NCBI RefSeq assembly: GCF_044784365.2
Contig: NZ_CP173060.2
Strand: one strand, 5' to 3'
DNA from: Cetobacterium_A somerae
GTDB taxonomy: Bacteria; Fusobacteriota; Fusobacteriia; Fusobacteriales; Fusobacteriaceae
Length of the DNA: 64,000 bases
The position numbers were made by a program, and so were the translations under genes. Of the stretch, positions 50,563 to 59,465 are shown piece after piece. The notes below the pieces were generated by a model. The model worked only from the letters and a program-made list of their open reading frames with translations, did not search any database and was not told where the DNA came from. The number at the start of each line of letters is the position of its first letter. Within the stretch, counting starts at the first letter, position 1.

Positions 50563-50588
50563 ATATATTTTCTCCTTTTTATTATATT

Positions 50589-51794
50589 TTATATTGATTT
50601 AATAACTACAGCTGTTCCCATTCCTCCACCTATACAAAGGCTTGCTAAACCATACTGACTTTTTCTTTTTGACATTTCATGTACCAAAGTTGTTATAATT
50701 CTATTTCCACTAGCTCCAACTGGGTGTCCTAAGGCAATTGCTCCACCATTTACATTACATCTTTCATCAAAGAATTCATCCGTAACCCCATATTCATTTT
50801 TTAATTCAAACATAACTCCCAGTGCTTGAGCCGCAAAAGCTTCATTTAATTCAACTAAATCCATCGATTGTAAATCTAAATTAGCCATTTTTAAAGCTTC
50901 TTTTATTGCAGGTACAGGTCCCATTCCCATAATCTTAGGATCTACTCCTCCCTGACCTATTCCCACTATTTCAGCTAATGGTTTTAGATTATATTTCTTT
51001 ACAGCTTCCTCACTTGCTAAAAGAACAGCACTTGCTCCATCGTTTATTCCAGATGCATTTCCTGCTGTAACAGTTCCATCTTTTTTAAATACTGTTTTTA
51101 ATGTTCCTAACTTTTCCAAAGATGTTTTTCTATTTGGATATTCATCAGTATCAAAAATTATAGTCTGCTTTTTTTCAACAATTTCAACTGGAACAATTTC
51201 TTTTTCAAACTTTTTTTCATCAATAGCCTTTATAGCTTTTTCTTGTGATTTGATTGCAAACCTATCCTGTTCTTCTCTAGTTATAGAATATTTCTCAGCT
51301 ATATTCTCTGCAGTTACTCCCATATGTATTTTATCAAAAGCATCAGTTAAGGCATCAATTAACATACTATCTTGGAATTTAAGCTCTCCCATTCTAAATC
51401 CCTCTCTTACATCTCTTGGACTTACAAAGGGAGCCTGAGACATAACTTCTACTCCACCACAAATTACTAAATTTGATAATCCGCTCTTTATGTTTGAATA
51501 ACCTGTCATAACAGATTTCATTCCACTTCCACATAAAATATTCAAAGAGTATGCTGGAACTTCAAATGGAATATTAGCTTTTATAGCTACTTGTCTTCCA
51601 ACTCCTTGTCCTTGCCCTGCTGATAATATATTTCCCATAATTACTTCATCAAGTTCATGACCTTGTAAATTATTATTTTTTAATAGATCTTTAACTACAG
51701 TTGCACCTAAATCACTAGGAGATACTTTTCTTAAACTCCCTAAAAATGAACCAATTGCTGTTCTTTTTGCGTCGACAATATATATTTTACTCAT
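50589..51794 (-). CDS. acetyl-CoA acetyltransferase (thiolase)
   Basis: About 401-residue biosynthetic/degradative thiolase. Nucleophile Cys in LNILCGSGMKS, NGGAIALGHPVGASG, and the second Cys in SLCIGGGMGTAVV. It joins two acetyl-CoA to acetoacetyl-CoA or the reverse. Start ATG 51794 with GGGAGG upstream; a TTG 12 bp further up overlaps that site. First gene of the operon thiolase-fabG-phaJ-bcd-etfB-etfA, with a GAAYCRNTTCTCA-type operator 38 bp upstream. Confidence 0.95.
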   Translation of the reverse strand: MSKIYIVDAKRTAIGSFLGSLRKVSPSDLGATVVKDLLKNNNLQGHELDEVIMGNILSAGQGQGVGRQVAIKANIPFEVPAYSLNILCGSGMKSVMTGYSNIKSGLSNLVICGGVEVMSQAPFVSPRDVREGFRMGELKFQDSMLIDALTDAFDKIHMGVTAENIAEKYSITREEQDRFAIKSQEKAIKAIDEKKFEKEIVPVEIVEKKQTIIFDTDEYPNRKTSLEKLGTLKTVFKKDGTVTAGNASGINDGASAVLLASEEAVKKYNLKPLAEIVGIGQGGVDPKIMGMGPVPAIKEALKMANLDLQSMDLVELNEAFAAQALGVMFELKNEYGVTDEFFDERCNVNGGAIALGHPVGASGNRIITTLVHEMSKRKSQYGLASLCIGGGMGTAVVIKSI

Positions 51795-51831
51795 GTTTCC
51801 TCCCAATAAAATTTAAAAAACTTTTTATTTC

Positions 51832-51844
51832 GAACCAATTCTCA
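51832..51844 (-). promoter_or_regulatory. regulon operator, site 1 (thiolase operon)
   Basis: GAACCAATTCTCA, one of four copies of GAAYCRNTTCTCA located before each unit of the C4-acid regulon. Confidence 0.65.
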
Positions 51845-51900
51845 ATATATTAATACTACTTTTTAATTTTAAAGTCAATATAATTTTACAAAAAAATAAA

Positions 51901-51926
51901 AAAAGCTTGAATTTAATCAAGCTTTT
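51901..51926 (-). terminator. terminator of the double-TetR gene
   Basis: AAAAGCTTGA / TCAAGCTTTT, T run on the minus side. The stem overlaps the last codons of the gene (stop at 51913). Confidence 0.8.
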
Positions 51927-53034
51927 TTATACCGTTTTTAAACAATAAACTCATATTTTTCAATAGTTTATCTATATCATTAATTTCTTTTGTAAAAAAT
52001 ATTTCGATTCCCATATAATGCTGAACACCTAAAAGAATATTAGAAATGATTCTATTCTCACTTATTGATAAACCATTTTTTTCTAAAGTATCTATATACA
52101 ACCTCTCAATTTTATTTAAATAATCTATATATACATCAAAGTTAATAAATTCAACATCTCTTAGCAATTTATATTTATAACTCTCACTTTTATAATATTC
52201 GGAAAATATATATAAATACATTGTGTGTAATTTGTTTATATCTAATTCGTTATCATAATTGTCTTTTATTAAAAATAGAATTTCTTTTTTCAATTTCTCC
52301 ACTATCTCAATTAAAAAATCCTCTTTACTTTGAAAAAAACTATAAAATGTACCAATAGAATAATCTAATTTCTTAGTAATATCTTTTATTTTTACATCAT
52401 GATACTCTTCTAATCCAAAGAGCTTTTCACCTTTTTCTAAAAATTTATGTTTTAAATTTTCGGTATTTAAAATAACTCTCTTGTATAAATTTCTATTATA
52501 GATTTCATCTAAGTTTTCAACAAAAGAGTTCGTAAAACCATTAAATAAAATTTTTACTAAAAAATCTACATCGTATCTTATATCTCTAGAATGATAACTT
52601 ATATTTATAAATCTTATAGATCCTAAAATATACATAACTTCAAACTCATTTAATCTTCTTTCGAATATTTCTTCTAATTTTTTTAAATATGCTTTTTTTA
52701 TATGCTTTTCGTAATCTACAAATTTATATTGTCCCTCTCTAAAAATTTTTATAAGTTTTTTTTCTTCTTGGGTTATTTCAATATTCAGATAAATATAACT
52801 TTTTAACTTTTCTTCAATAGTTTCACCTGAAATATTTTCTAATTTCTGTTTAATTCTTTCAGATATCATCTCTAATAAATATTTAAATAATTCCTCTTTA
52901 TTTTTAAAATACTTGTATATAATTCCATTTGAAACACTAGCATTTTTACTTATTTGAAGTAAAGAAACTTCCCCATAAGGAATCTCATAAAATAAATCAA
53001 TAGCTGCTTCAATAATTTTTTCTTTTGTACTCAA
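51913..53034 (-). CDS. TetR-type regulator with two TetR domains in one chain
   Basis: 373 residues, about twice the usual TetR length. Domain 1: helix-turn-helix at about 4-50 (KEKIIEAAIDLFYEIPYGEV; SVSNGIIYKYFKNKEELF), then a helical ligand region to about 185. Domain 2: a second helix-turn-helix at about 193-240 (LEKGEKLFGLEEYHDVKIKD; LDYSIGTFYSFFQSKEDFL) and another ligand region. Most TetR proteins act as dimers of one domain; this is a built-in dimer with two different DNA-reading heads. It is flanked by the thiolase operon and CoA-transferase gene and by matching operator sites, including one upstream of itself. The likely effector is an acyl-CoA or hydroxy acid (inference). Confidence 0.85.
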   Translation of the reverse strand: MSTKEKIIEAAIDLFYEIPYGEVSLLQISKNASVSNGIIYKYFKNKEELFKYLLEMISERIKQKLENISGETIEEKLKSYIYLNIEITQEEKKLIKIFREGQYKFVDYEKHIKKAYLKKLEEIFERRLNEFEVMYILGSIRFINISYHSRDIRYDVDFLVKILFNGFTNSFVENLDEIYNRNLYKRVILNTENLKHKFLEKGEKLFGLEEYHDVKIKDITKKLDYSIGTFYSFFQSKEDFLIEIVEKLKKEILFLIKDNYDNELDINKLHTMYLYIFSEYYKSESYKYKLLRDVEFINFDVYIDYLNKIERLYIDTLEKNGLSISENRIISNILLGVQHYMGIEIFFTKEINDIDKLLKNMSLLFKNGIKKLD

Positions 53035-53085
53035 TAATCTTCCTCCAAAATACTCTTTAATTTATCTTTATATTCTACTTCATTC

Positions 53086-53098
53086 AGAGAAACAATTC
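53086..53098 (-). promoter_or_regulatory. regulon operator, site 2 (upstream of the double-TetR gene itself)
   Basis: GAATTGTTTCTCT on the minus strand matches GAAYCRNTTCTCA at 11 of 13 positions; the weakest of the four sites. Confidence 0.45.
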
Positions 53099-53102
53099 AA
53101 AT

Positions 53103-53124
53103 AAAAAAAGGGAATTTCTTCCCT
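53103..53124 (-). terminator. terminator of the CoA-transferase gene
   Basis: AGGGAA / TTCCCT with a 4-nt loop and seven T on the minus strand. Confidence 0.75.
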
Positions 53125-53128
53125 AATT

Positions 53129-54679
53129 CTATAGATCTAATTTAAAATTATCTTGAAATATTTTTTTATCCATGACTTTAAGATTTTCTGATATAATTGG
53201 TCTAAATTCCATATTATTAATTATATCTTTTTCTAAATCAATTCCAGGAGCAATCTCAATTAATTCTAATCCATCCTTACTCAATTTAAATACTGCTCTT
53301 TCTGTTACATAAAATACAGGTTGATTATTTAAATTAGCTGTTTTAGAACTAAAAGTTATTTGTTCTACAGCTTCTATAAACTTTTTACTTTTTCCTTCAT
53401 TCAATATATTTATTCCATTTTCTGTAACTTGAACTTTTAGTCCTCCAGCAGTAAATGTTCCACAGAAAATAACTTTTTTTGCATTTTGAGATATATTTAT
53501 AAATCCTCCACAACCAGCAATCTTTGGTCCAAACTTAGACACATTTATATCACCTGTAGAGTCGCATTGAGCTAATCCTAAAAATGCTATATCTAATCCT
53601 CCACCATCATAAAAATCAAATTGATATGGTTGATCTATTATAGCTTGCGGTGAAACACTAGCACCAAAACTTAATCCCCCAGCTGGAGTTCCTCCTATAG
53701 CTCCTGGCTCAACTGTTGGAGTAAATAAATGCTCTTGATTTCCATCTCTTAAAACTTCTGCAATTCCTTCAGGCATTCCTATTCCATAATTTAAAACTTT
53801 ATCCTCTTTTGATAAAAACATAGCACATCTTCTAGCTATTATTTTTCTTTCATCTAGTAAAGATTTTTCTTTTACATCATTTACCAGAATACTACTGTTT
53901 ACAAAAGTTTCATCATATTGTGTTCCAAAAGTTTGATGATGGTATTTTTCATCTGAACATAAAACTACGTAATCTACAAATATACTAGGTATTCCAACCA
54001 ATTTAGGGTTTATACTACCATTTTTCACTTTCTTTTCAACCTGTACAACTACTTTTCCACCACTATTTTTTGTAGCCATAGCCAATGCTAAACTTTCCAA
54101 TGTTAAGGCTTCTTTTTCCAAAGAAATATTCCCATCTTCATCAGCCAAAGTTCCTCTTAAAATAGCAAAATCTATCTTTGAAGGAGCTTTAAAATAAAGG
54201 TGTCTTTCATTTTCTATAAAAATTTCTTTAACAATATCTTCAGATGTTATTTCATTAACTTTTCCACCTTGAAGCTGTGGATCAACAAATGTTCCAATTC
54301 CTATTTTTGATATTGTACCTTTTTTACCTGAAGCTAAATCTCTAAACATATGCGAGATTACTCCTTGTGGTAAGTTGTATCCTTGAATTTTATTTTCTAA
54401 AGCTAAATTGCCTAATTTAGGTGCTAACCCCCAGTGACCTCCAATTACTTTATTTACCATACCTTCATGCGCTAAATGATTTAGACCTTTTCCTTTTCCA
54501 TCTCCTTGGCCTGCTGCGTATATTAACGTTAAATTTGTTGGTTTTTTATTTTCTAAATAATGATTTTCCATTTCTGTTAAAACTTCTTCTGCAACACCTA
54601 TTCCTACAAATCCTCCTGTAGCTACAATTGACTCATTCTCTATTTTTTTAGCAACTTCTTTTGCACTAATGAACTTCAT
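53129..54679 (-). CDS. acetate/3-hydroxyacid family I CoA-transferase (alpha-beta fusion, PCT/YdiF type)
   Basis: 516 residues; both halves of a family I CoA-transferase in one chain. Oxyanion region VATGGFVGIGVAEEVL, GVISHMFRDLASGK, and the catalytic glutamate E324 in PTVEPGAIGGTPAGG. Propionate CoA-transferase relatives accept short 2- and 3-hydroxy acids and acetate. Here it can charge 3-hydroxybutyrate or release butyrate with acetyl-CoA/acetate exchange. RBS GGGG before ATG 54679, with an operator site 26 bp upstream. Confidence 0.92.
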   Translation of the reverse strand: MKFISAKEVAKKIENESIVATGGFVGIGVAEEVLTEMENHYLENKKPTNLTLIYAAGQGDGKGKGLNHLAHEGMVNKVIGGHWGLAPKLGNLALENKIQGYNLPQGVISHMFRDLASGKKGTISKIGIGTFVDPQLQGGKVNEITSEDIVKEIFIENERHLYFKAPSKIDFAILRGTLADEDGNISLEKEALTLESLALAMATKNSGGKVVVQVEKKVKNGSINPKLVGIPSIFVDYVVLCSDEKYHHQTFGTQYDETFVNSSILVNDVKEKSLLDERKIIARRCAMFLSKEDKVLNYGIGMPEGIAEVLRDGNQEHLFTPTVEPGAIGGTPAGGLSFGASVSPQAIIDQPYQFDFYDGGGLDIAFLGLAQCDSTGDINVSKFGPKIAGCGGFINISQNAKKVIFCGTFTAGGLKVQVTENGINILNEGKSKKFIEAVEQITFSSKTANLNNQPVFYVTERAVFKLSKDGLELIEIAPGIDLEKDIINNMEFRPIISENLKVMDKKIFQDNFKLDL

Positions 54680-54704
54680 AAAAACACCCCTTTTTTCATT
54701 TTTT

Positions 54705-54718
54705 TGAATCGGTTCTCA
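54705..54718 (-). promoter_or_regulatory. regulon operator, site 3 (CoA-transferase)
   Basis: TGAATCGGTTCTCA, read on the plus strand, the most symmetric copy (GAANCGNTTC core). Confidence 0.65.
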
Positions 54719-54842
54719 CTTTTATATAAACCATATCATTATCAAAATGTCAATATTTTTTTATGTTTTGTGTTTTTTTCAAAAAAAACGTTGACTTTTA
54801 TAACAATAAAATATGTTATCAATATATAAAAAAATTTATATA

Positions 54843-54855
54843 GAACCATTTCTCA
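54843..54855 (+). promoter_or_regulatory. regulon operator, site 4 (GntP permease operon)
   Basis: GAACCATTTCTCA, 28 bp before the permease start; it would cover the transcription start or leader. Confidence 0.65.
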
Positions 54856-54883
54856 ATAATAATAATTTTAAGAGGTGATTTAA

Positions 54884-56236
54884 TTGTTAGGTGTATTATC
54901 ATTAATTTTTTCTATTATTATTTTAATTTTTTTCTCATTTAAAGGTATCTCTATTTTAATTTTAGCTCCACTTTTATCCATGGGATTAGCTTATGTTACT
55001 GGAGATTTGCCTGCTTTATATGCTTTAACTGGTCCTTTTATGAAAGTAACCTCATCATATATTGGTAGCTACTTTCCTATATTTTTAGGAGGAGCTATTT
55101 TTGGTAAAATCATGGGGGATAGTGGCGCAGCTAAATCTATTTCACACTTTATTTCTGAAAAGTTAGGAAAAGAAAGAGCTATTTTGGCTGTTGTATTGGC
55201 AACTTCTCTTCTTACTTATGGTGGCGTTTCTCTTTTTGTAGTTGTTTTTGCTGTATACCCTTTAGGAGTAGCTTTATTCCAAGAAGCTGACATACCAAAA
55301 AGATTTATGCCGGCAGCAATCGCATTAGGAGCCTTTACTTTTACTATGACTGCCTTACCTGGATCACCACAATATTTAAATTCAATGCCAACAAATTATT
55401 TACATACTAATATCTATGCAGCACCTATTTTAGGAACTATCTCAGGACTTATAATTTTAGTATGCGGAGTTCTTTGGTTAGAAATCGGTTCTAAAAAAGC
55501 AAAAGCAAAGGGTGAAGGATATGGAAATTATAACGATGCTGTTCAAAATTTCGATTATGATTTAATGCCTAATCCTTTTATTTCAATTTTACCAATAGTT
55601 GTTATCTTTATAATTAACTGGATTGTCATAAATATTTTCTTTAAAAACGAAAGTTTTATAGCAAAATTCCAACAATACGGTGGCCTTGATGGAAACTGGC
55701 CTGTTACAATAGCATTAATGTTTGCTATCGTTCTATCTTTAGTACTATTTAAAAAACAGATAAAATCACCTCTTTCTCTTTTAGAAAAAGGTGCTGAAAG
55801 TTCTTTAAGTCCAATTTTTAATACTGCTGTTATAGTTGGATTTGGAGGAGTTGTTAAAGCAACTTTAGCCTTTGAACTTATAAAAGAAAGAGTACTAGCT
55901 CTTAATATTCCAGGGCTATATAAAGTTGCAATATCAACAAGTTTAATGGCAGGAGTTACAGGTTCATCATCTGGAGGAACAGGTATAGCATTAGAAGCTT
56001 TAGCTAAACCATTTTTAGATATGGGTTTAAATCCAGAAGTTATTCATAGAGCTATGTTAATTGCTGCTGGAGGATTAGATTCTCTTCCACATTGCGGTGC
56101 TGTAATAACTTTATTAGCAGTATGTGGAATAACACACAAAGAAGGATATAAAGATATCGGAGTATTGACAGTTCTTATTCCTATAGTTTCACTTTTATTT
56201 ATTATTATTTTACACAACATAACTGGGGTAGTTTAA
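54884..56236 (+). CDS. GntP-family permease (hydroxybutyrate/gluconate type)
   Basis: 450-residue inner-membrane transporter of the GntP family; members carry gluconate or D-beta-hydroxybutyrate. About 12 helices, with family blocks SYFPIFLGGAIFGKIMGDSGAA, LLTYGGVSLFVVVFAVYPLG, TALPGSPQYLNSMPTNYLHT and GGLDSLPHCGAVITLL. The start is 54884 (TTG) with AGAGGTG upstream. It heads an operon with an MFS protein and an esterase and has its own copy of the regulon operator. 3-hydroxybutyrate uptake is the best guess from the context. Confidence 0.82.
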   Translation: MLGVLSLIFSIIILIFFSFKGISILILAPLLSMGLAYVTGDLPALYALTGPFMKVTSSYIGSYFPIFLGGAIFGKIMGDSGAAKSISHFISEKLGKERAILAVVLATSLLTYGGVSLFVVVFAVYPLGVALFQEADIPKRFMPAAIALGAFTFTMTALPGSPQYLNSMPTNYLHTNIYAAPILGTISGLIILVCGVLWLEIGSKKAKAKGEGYGNYNDAVQNFDYDLMPNPFISILPIVVIFIINWIVINIFFKNESFIAKFQQYGGLDGNWPVTIALMFAIVLSLVLFKKQIKSPLSLLEKGAESSLSPIFNTAVIVGFGGVVKATLAFELIKERVLALNIPGLYKVAISTSLMAGVTGSSSGGTGIALEALAKPFLDMGLNPEVIHRAMLIAAGGLDSLPHCGAVITLLAVCGITHKEGYKDIGVLTVLIPIVSLLFIIILHNITGVV

Positions 56237-56266
56237 TTAATTTTTATATATTAAGGGGGATTTTTA

Positions 56267-57406
56267 GTGAACAAATCAAAAAAATATTTAATTGAATTCG
56301 TTTTATTTTTTACCTATGCGTTATTTGCAATGAGTTGGAAAGCTGGTGATATGCTTATTGCAAAAATGGGGTTTACAGCTTCACAAATGGCTATTATGAC
56401 AAATGCCATTAACGTTGCTAAAATTATAGGAAGTCTTTCTGCAGCTGGAATTATTGCAAGATTAGGAAATAGAAAAGTTTTTTCTTATTCTACTCTATTG
56501 ATATTTTTAGGAATTTTATTACCTTTTGTAAATGGATTTCCTTTAATTTTTTTAGTAAGATTTACTTTAGGACTGGGGGGAGCATTGGTTTTAGTTACTA
56601 TTAATCCAATAGTTGCTAAAATATTTTCAAAGGAAGAGTTAACTATTGTAAATGGACTTAATGCTGTTGCTTTCAATGTTGGATTAGCTATTACACTTAC
56701 TTTAGCTAGTAGTATTTCTAGCAATCCATCTCTTTCGATAAAAGTAATTTCATTTACTTTACTTATCTTAACTTTTTTATGGAATTATATAAGCTCTTCT
56801 ATTGATGAAGGAACTTTTTCACAAAATAGTTCTACACATAGTTTTACTTTAGTAGATGGTTTAAAAGATAGCTTTAACTGGATTTTTTCTCTTTCATATT
56901 GTGGATTATTAGGATTTTATTTAGTTTCATTTACCTTTATGAAACCTGAAAATGTTAAATATGTTATATATTTTGGGGTTATTGGAGCTATAGTTGGAAC
57001 TATTCAAGCCAAAAAAATTGAGAATAAACTTAATTTTGTAAGAGTTTCAGCTTTTTTACAACTATTAAGTGCTATAGGATTTATGGTGTTATACAATTCT
57101 TCAGTTGTTAAGTTTATAGGTATGAGCTTAGGATTCTTTATATTTTTACCTATGGCAGCATTTGTTACTTTAGCTTTTAATAGGCCAAATATAACACCAA
57201 GAGAGATTTCTGTTACATTTTCTATTTTCTGGGCTTTAAGCTACTTTATGTCGATAATAATAATTCAAGCTTTTGCATTTTTCAAAGATAACCTTGGTGA
57301 TAGTTCAGCTTTTATATTCATAGTTTTAGTAGAAGCAACTTTCTTCTTAGGTACAACTTTCTTTATGAAAAATCCTAAAAAAATACCGGAGGTTAAAACA
57401 TGTTAA
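56267..57406 (+). CDS. major facilitator superfamily transporter
   Basis: 379-residue MFS protein with 12 helices; motif A-like IARLGNRKVFSYSTLL after TM2 and LARFTLGLGGALVL-like region (FLVRFTLGLGGALVLV). GTG 56267 start with AAGGGGGA upstream. Ends 7 bp inside the next gene, so it is coupled to the esterase. The substrate is unknown; a hydroxy-acid ester or short oligomer is possible given its partners. Confidence 0.82.
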   Translation: MNKSKKYLIEFVLFFTYALFAMSWKAGDMLIAKMGFTASQMAIMTNAINVAKIIGSLSAAGIIARLGNRKVFSYSTLLIFLGILLPFVNGFPLIFLVRFTLGLGGALVLVTINPIVAKIFSKEELTIVNGLNAVAFNVGLAITLTLASSISSNPSLSIKVISFTLLILTFLWNYISSSIDEGTFSQNSSTHSFTLVDGLKDSFNWIFSLSYCGLLGFYLVSFTFMKPENVKYVIYFGVIGAIVGTIQAKKIENKLNFVRVSAFLQLLSAIGFMVLYNSSVVKFIGMSLGFFIFLPMAAFVTLAFNRPNITPREISVTFSIFWALSYFMSIIIIQAFAFFKDNLGDSSAFIFIVLVEATFFLGTTFFMKNPKKIPEVKTC

Positions 57407-58338
57407 AAAAAGAGTTAGTAAATTGGTTAGATACTTTTAATAATACTACTGTTCCAAACCTTATAGCTAAAGGGTTTAAACCAACTCCTATTAATGCTAG
57501 AGAGGGATTAGCTAATCTAACTAAAGGATTTATTAGCAATATTCCAGAAGTTTCTATTATTTTCGATGATTATATTTATAATGATGACTATAATGTTCCT
57601 GTTAGAATATACAATCCAAACCCTAATGAAAAGTTACCTGTTCTTATATATTTTCATGGTGGCGGACATATGGCTGGTAGTGTTACTGTATATGATCCTA
57701 TTTGTAGAAAATTAGCTCTTAAAACAAATCATATTATAGTTGCTGTTGAATATAGACTTTCACCGGAAAATCCATATCCATGTGGTTTAATAGATTCATA
57801 TAACTCACTTAAATATATTTGGAACACATTGGATTCTAGAAATATAAACTATATTAAAAGTTTAAGAATTGGTGGAGATAGTGGCGGAGGAGCCATTGTG
57901 GGATCTATTGTTATGAAAGCTCAATTTGATAACAATATTACAATTGATAAAATGTTTATGATTTATCCTAGTCTTGATTATACTATGTCATTTCCATCTA
58001 TTACTTCAAATGGAAAAGGGTATCTTTTAGAATCAGGTAAAATACAATGGTATTTTAATAACTATTTTAAAAGTGACGAAGATCGAAAATTAGCTTCACC
58101 TATTTTTAATGAAGTAAGTGAAAATATCCCGAACTCTCTTATTTTTACGGCTGAATATTGTCCTTTAAGAGATGAAGGAGTTGAATATGTAAATAAATTA
58201 AAAAATGCAAAAGTTAATGTTTTACATTATAATCTGGATAATATGATTCATACATTTATGAATATGGAAGATCTTTGCCCTGAAGAGTGTAATTTTGTAT
58301 ATGATAAAATTAACCACTTTTTGAATTCTAATATTTAA
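57400..58338 (+). CDS. alpha/beta hydrolase, HSL/acetyl-esterase (Aes) type
   Basis: 312-residue cytoplasmic esterase. HGGGHMAGS (oxyanion motif), nucleophile in GGDSGGGAIVG, Asp in the TAEYCPLRDEG region, His in NMIHTFMNM. No signal peptide. Coupled to MFS and GntP transporters and under the C4-acid regulon operator, it may split 3-hydroxybutyrate esters or oligomers taken up by them (inference). RBS CGGAGG before ATG 57400. Confidence 0.88.
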   Translation: MLKKELVNWLDTFNNTTVPNLIAKGFKPTPINAREGLANLTKGFISNIPEVSIIFDDYIYNDDYNVPVRIYNPNPNEKLPVLIYFHGGGHMAGSVTVYDPICRKLALKTNHIIVAVEYRLSPENPYPCGLIDSYNSLKYIWNTLDSRNINYIKSLRIGGDSGGGAIVGSIVMKAQFDNNITIDKMFMIYPSLDYTMSFPSITSNGKGYLLESGKIQWYFNNYFKSDEDRKLASPIFNEVSENIPNSLIFTAEYCPLRDEGVEYVNKLKNAKVNVLHYNLDNMIHTFMNMEDLCPEECNFVYDKINHFLNSNI

Positions 58339-58363
58339 CGCTTATTTATAATCAGTAAAAACT

Positions 58364-58410
58364 AAAAGAAGACTAACTTCCTAACTGGAAACATTAGTCT
58401 TCTTTTTTTA
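58364..58410. terminator. bidirectional terminator
   Basis: AAAGAAGACTAA / TTAGTCTTCTTT with a 17-nt loop and T/A runs on both sides, between convergent operons. Confidence 0.85.
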
Positions 58411-58419
58411 TTTTAAATT

Positions 58420-59094
58420 TTAAATAAAATTAATTAAAATAGGTATTAGAAACACTGTTATGATCCCTGCAATTCCAATAGCTAGTCCTGACATAGCCCC
58501 TTCTACCTCTCCTATTTCAATAGCTTTTGATGTTCCAACAGCATGACTTGCAGTTCCTATTGCAACTCCTTTCGCTATACTATTGTCAATTTTACTCCAC
58601 TTACATATAGTTGGACCTATAGCGGCTCCAACTATTCCTGTTGAAACGATTGCAACTATAGTCAAAGCTGTATCAGCATTTAAAGCTTTAGTAATCTCTA
58701 TCCCAATAGCTGTTGTTATAGATTTAGGAAGTATTGATATTAATACATCTTTTTCTAAATTTACAAGCTTAGATAAGAAAATTACTGATAATATTGCTGA
58801 AGTTGATCCAACTGTTATTCCAAAGAGAATTGGTACAATATTTTTTTTCAAAGTTTCAATTTGATTATACAATGGAACTGCTAAAACTACTGTAGCTGGA
58901 GCTAGAAAAAATGTAATAATCTCAGTTCCTTTATTGTATTCATTCAATGGAATATCAAACGTAACTAATATAGATATAACAAAAATAATGCCTAATAATA
59001 GAGGATTTAAAAGAGTTATTTTAGTTTTTCTATATATAAAAACTCCTATTTGGTAAGCAACTAATGATATAAGGATACTAACAAGTGGACTCAT
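58420..59094 (-). CDS. lrgB: LrgB/CidB-family membrane protein
   Basis: 224-residue inner-membrane protein with 6-8 helices and family blocks KSITTAIGIEITKAL, GPTICKWSKI and GTASHAVGTSKAIEIGE. Overlaps lrgA by 17 bp. LrgAB pairs were first seen as holin/antiholin-like; in several Firmicutes they act as pyruvate (or lactate) transporters. Last in an operon with a lactate dehydrogenase/Etf set, so pyruvate or lactate movement is the more likely job here. RBS GGAGG. Confidence 0.92.
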   Translation of the reverse strand: MSPLVSILISLVAYQIGVFIYRKTKITLLNPLLLGIIFVISILVTFDIPLNEYNKGTEIITFFLAPATVVLAVPLYNQIETLKKNIVPILFGITVGSTSAILSVIFLSKLVNLEKDVLISILPKSITTAIGIEITKALNADTALTIVAIVSTGIVGAAIGPTICKWSKIDNSIAKGVAIGTASHAVGTSKAIEIGEVEGAMSGLAIGIAGIITVFLIPILINFI

Positions 59095-59446
59095 CTTTTT
59101 TAGCCTCCTCTTTTCTTTTTATAATAAATTGGACACTCCAACCAGTAACTACTAAAGTTATTATCGTAGTTACGACAACTACAAAGAATAGTTTATGCCA
59201 ATTATTTGCTAAAATATTAATTGATTTAAGTAATCCTACTCCTGGTGGCAAAAATAAAAAAGCTAAATTTGTTAGCATTAAATTCGTTGCATTCTTTATA
59301 TTTTCAACTTTTAAAATTTTAAAGTTAAGCAAAATAAATAGCAAAAGTATTCCTATTACAGGGCCTGGAATGGGAATAGGTGTATACCTACTTATTATAG
59401 AACTTATATACGTTATCGCTAAAATAATAGCAAACTCTCCTATCAT
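59078..59446 (-). CDS. lrgA: LrgA/CidA-family membrane protein
   Basis: 122 residues, four helices; PIPIPGPVIGILLLFILL and LAFLFLPPGVGLLKSINILANNW are the family signature. Partner of LrgB, which overlaps its end. Follows the dehydrogenase by 19 bp. RBS AGGAGG. Confidence 0.93.
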   Translation of the reverse strand: MIGEFAIILAITYISSIISRYTPIPIPGPVIGILLLFILLNFKILKVENIKNATNLMLTNLAFLFLPPGVGLLKSINILANNWHKLFFVVVVTTIITLVVTGWSVQFIIKRKEEAKKDESTC

Positions 59447-59465
59447 AAATCCTCCTGTTAAAAAA

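Noticed and set aside
58420..59446. Holin/antiholin lysis module
   Set aside because: The operon with lactate dehydrogenase and Etf genes makes a metabolite-transport role more likely; no murein hydrolase is near.
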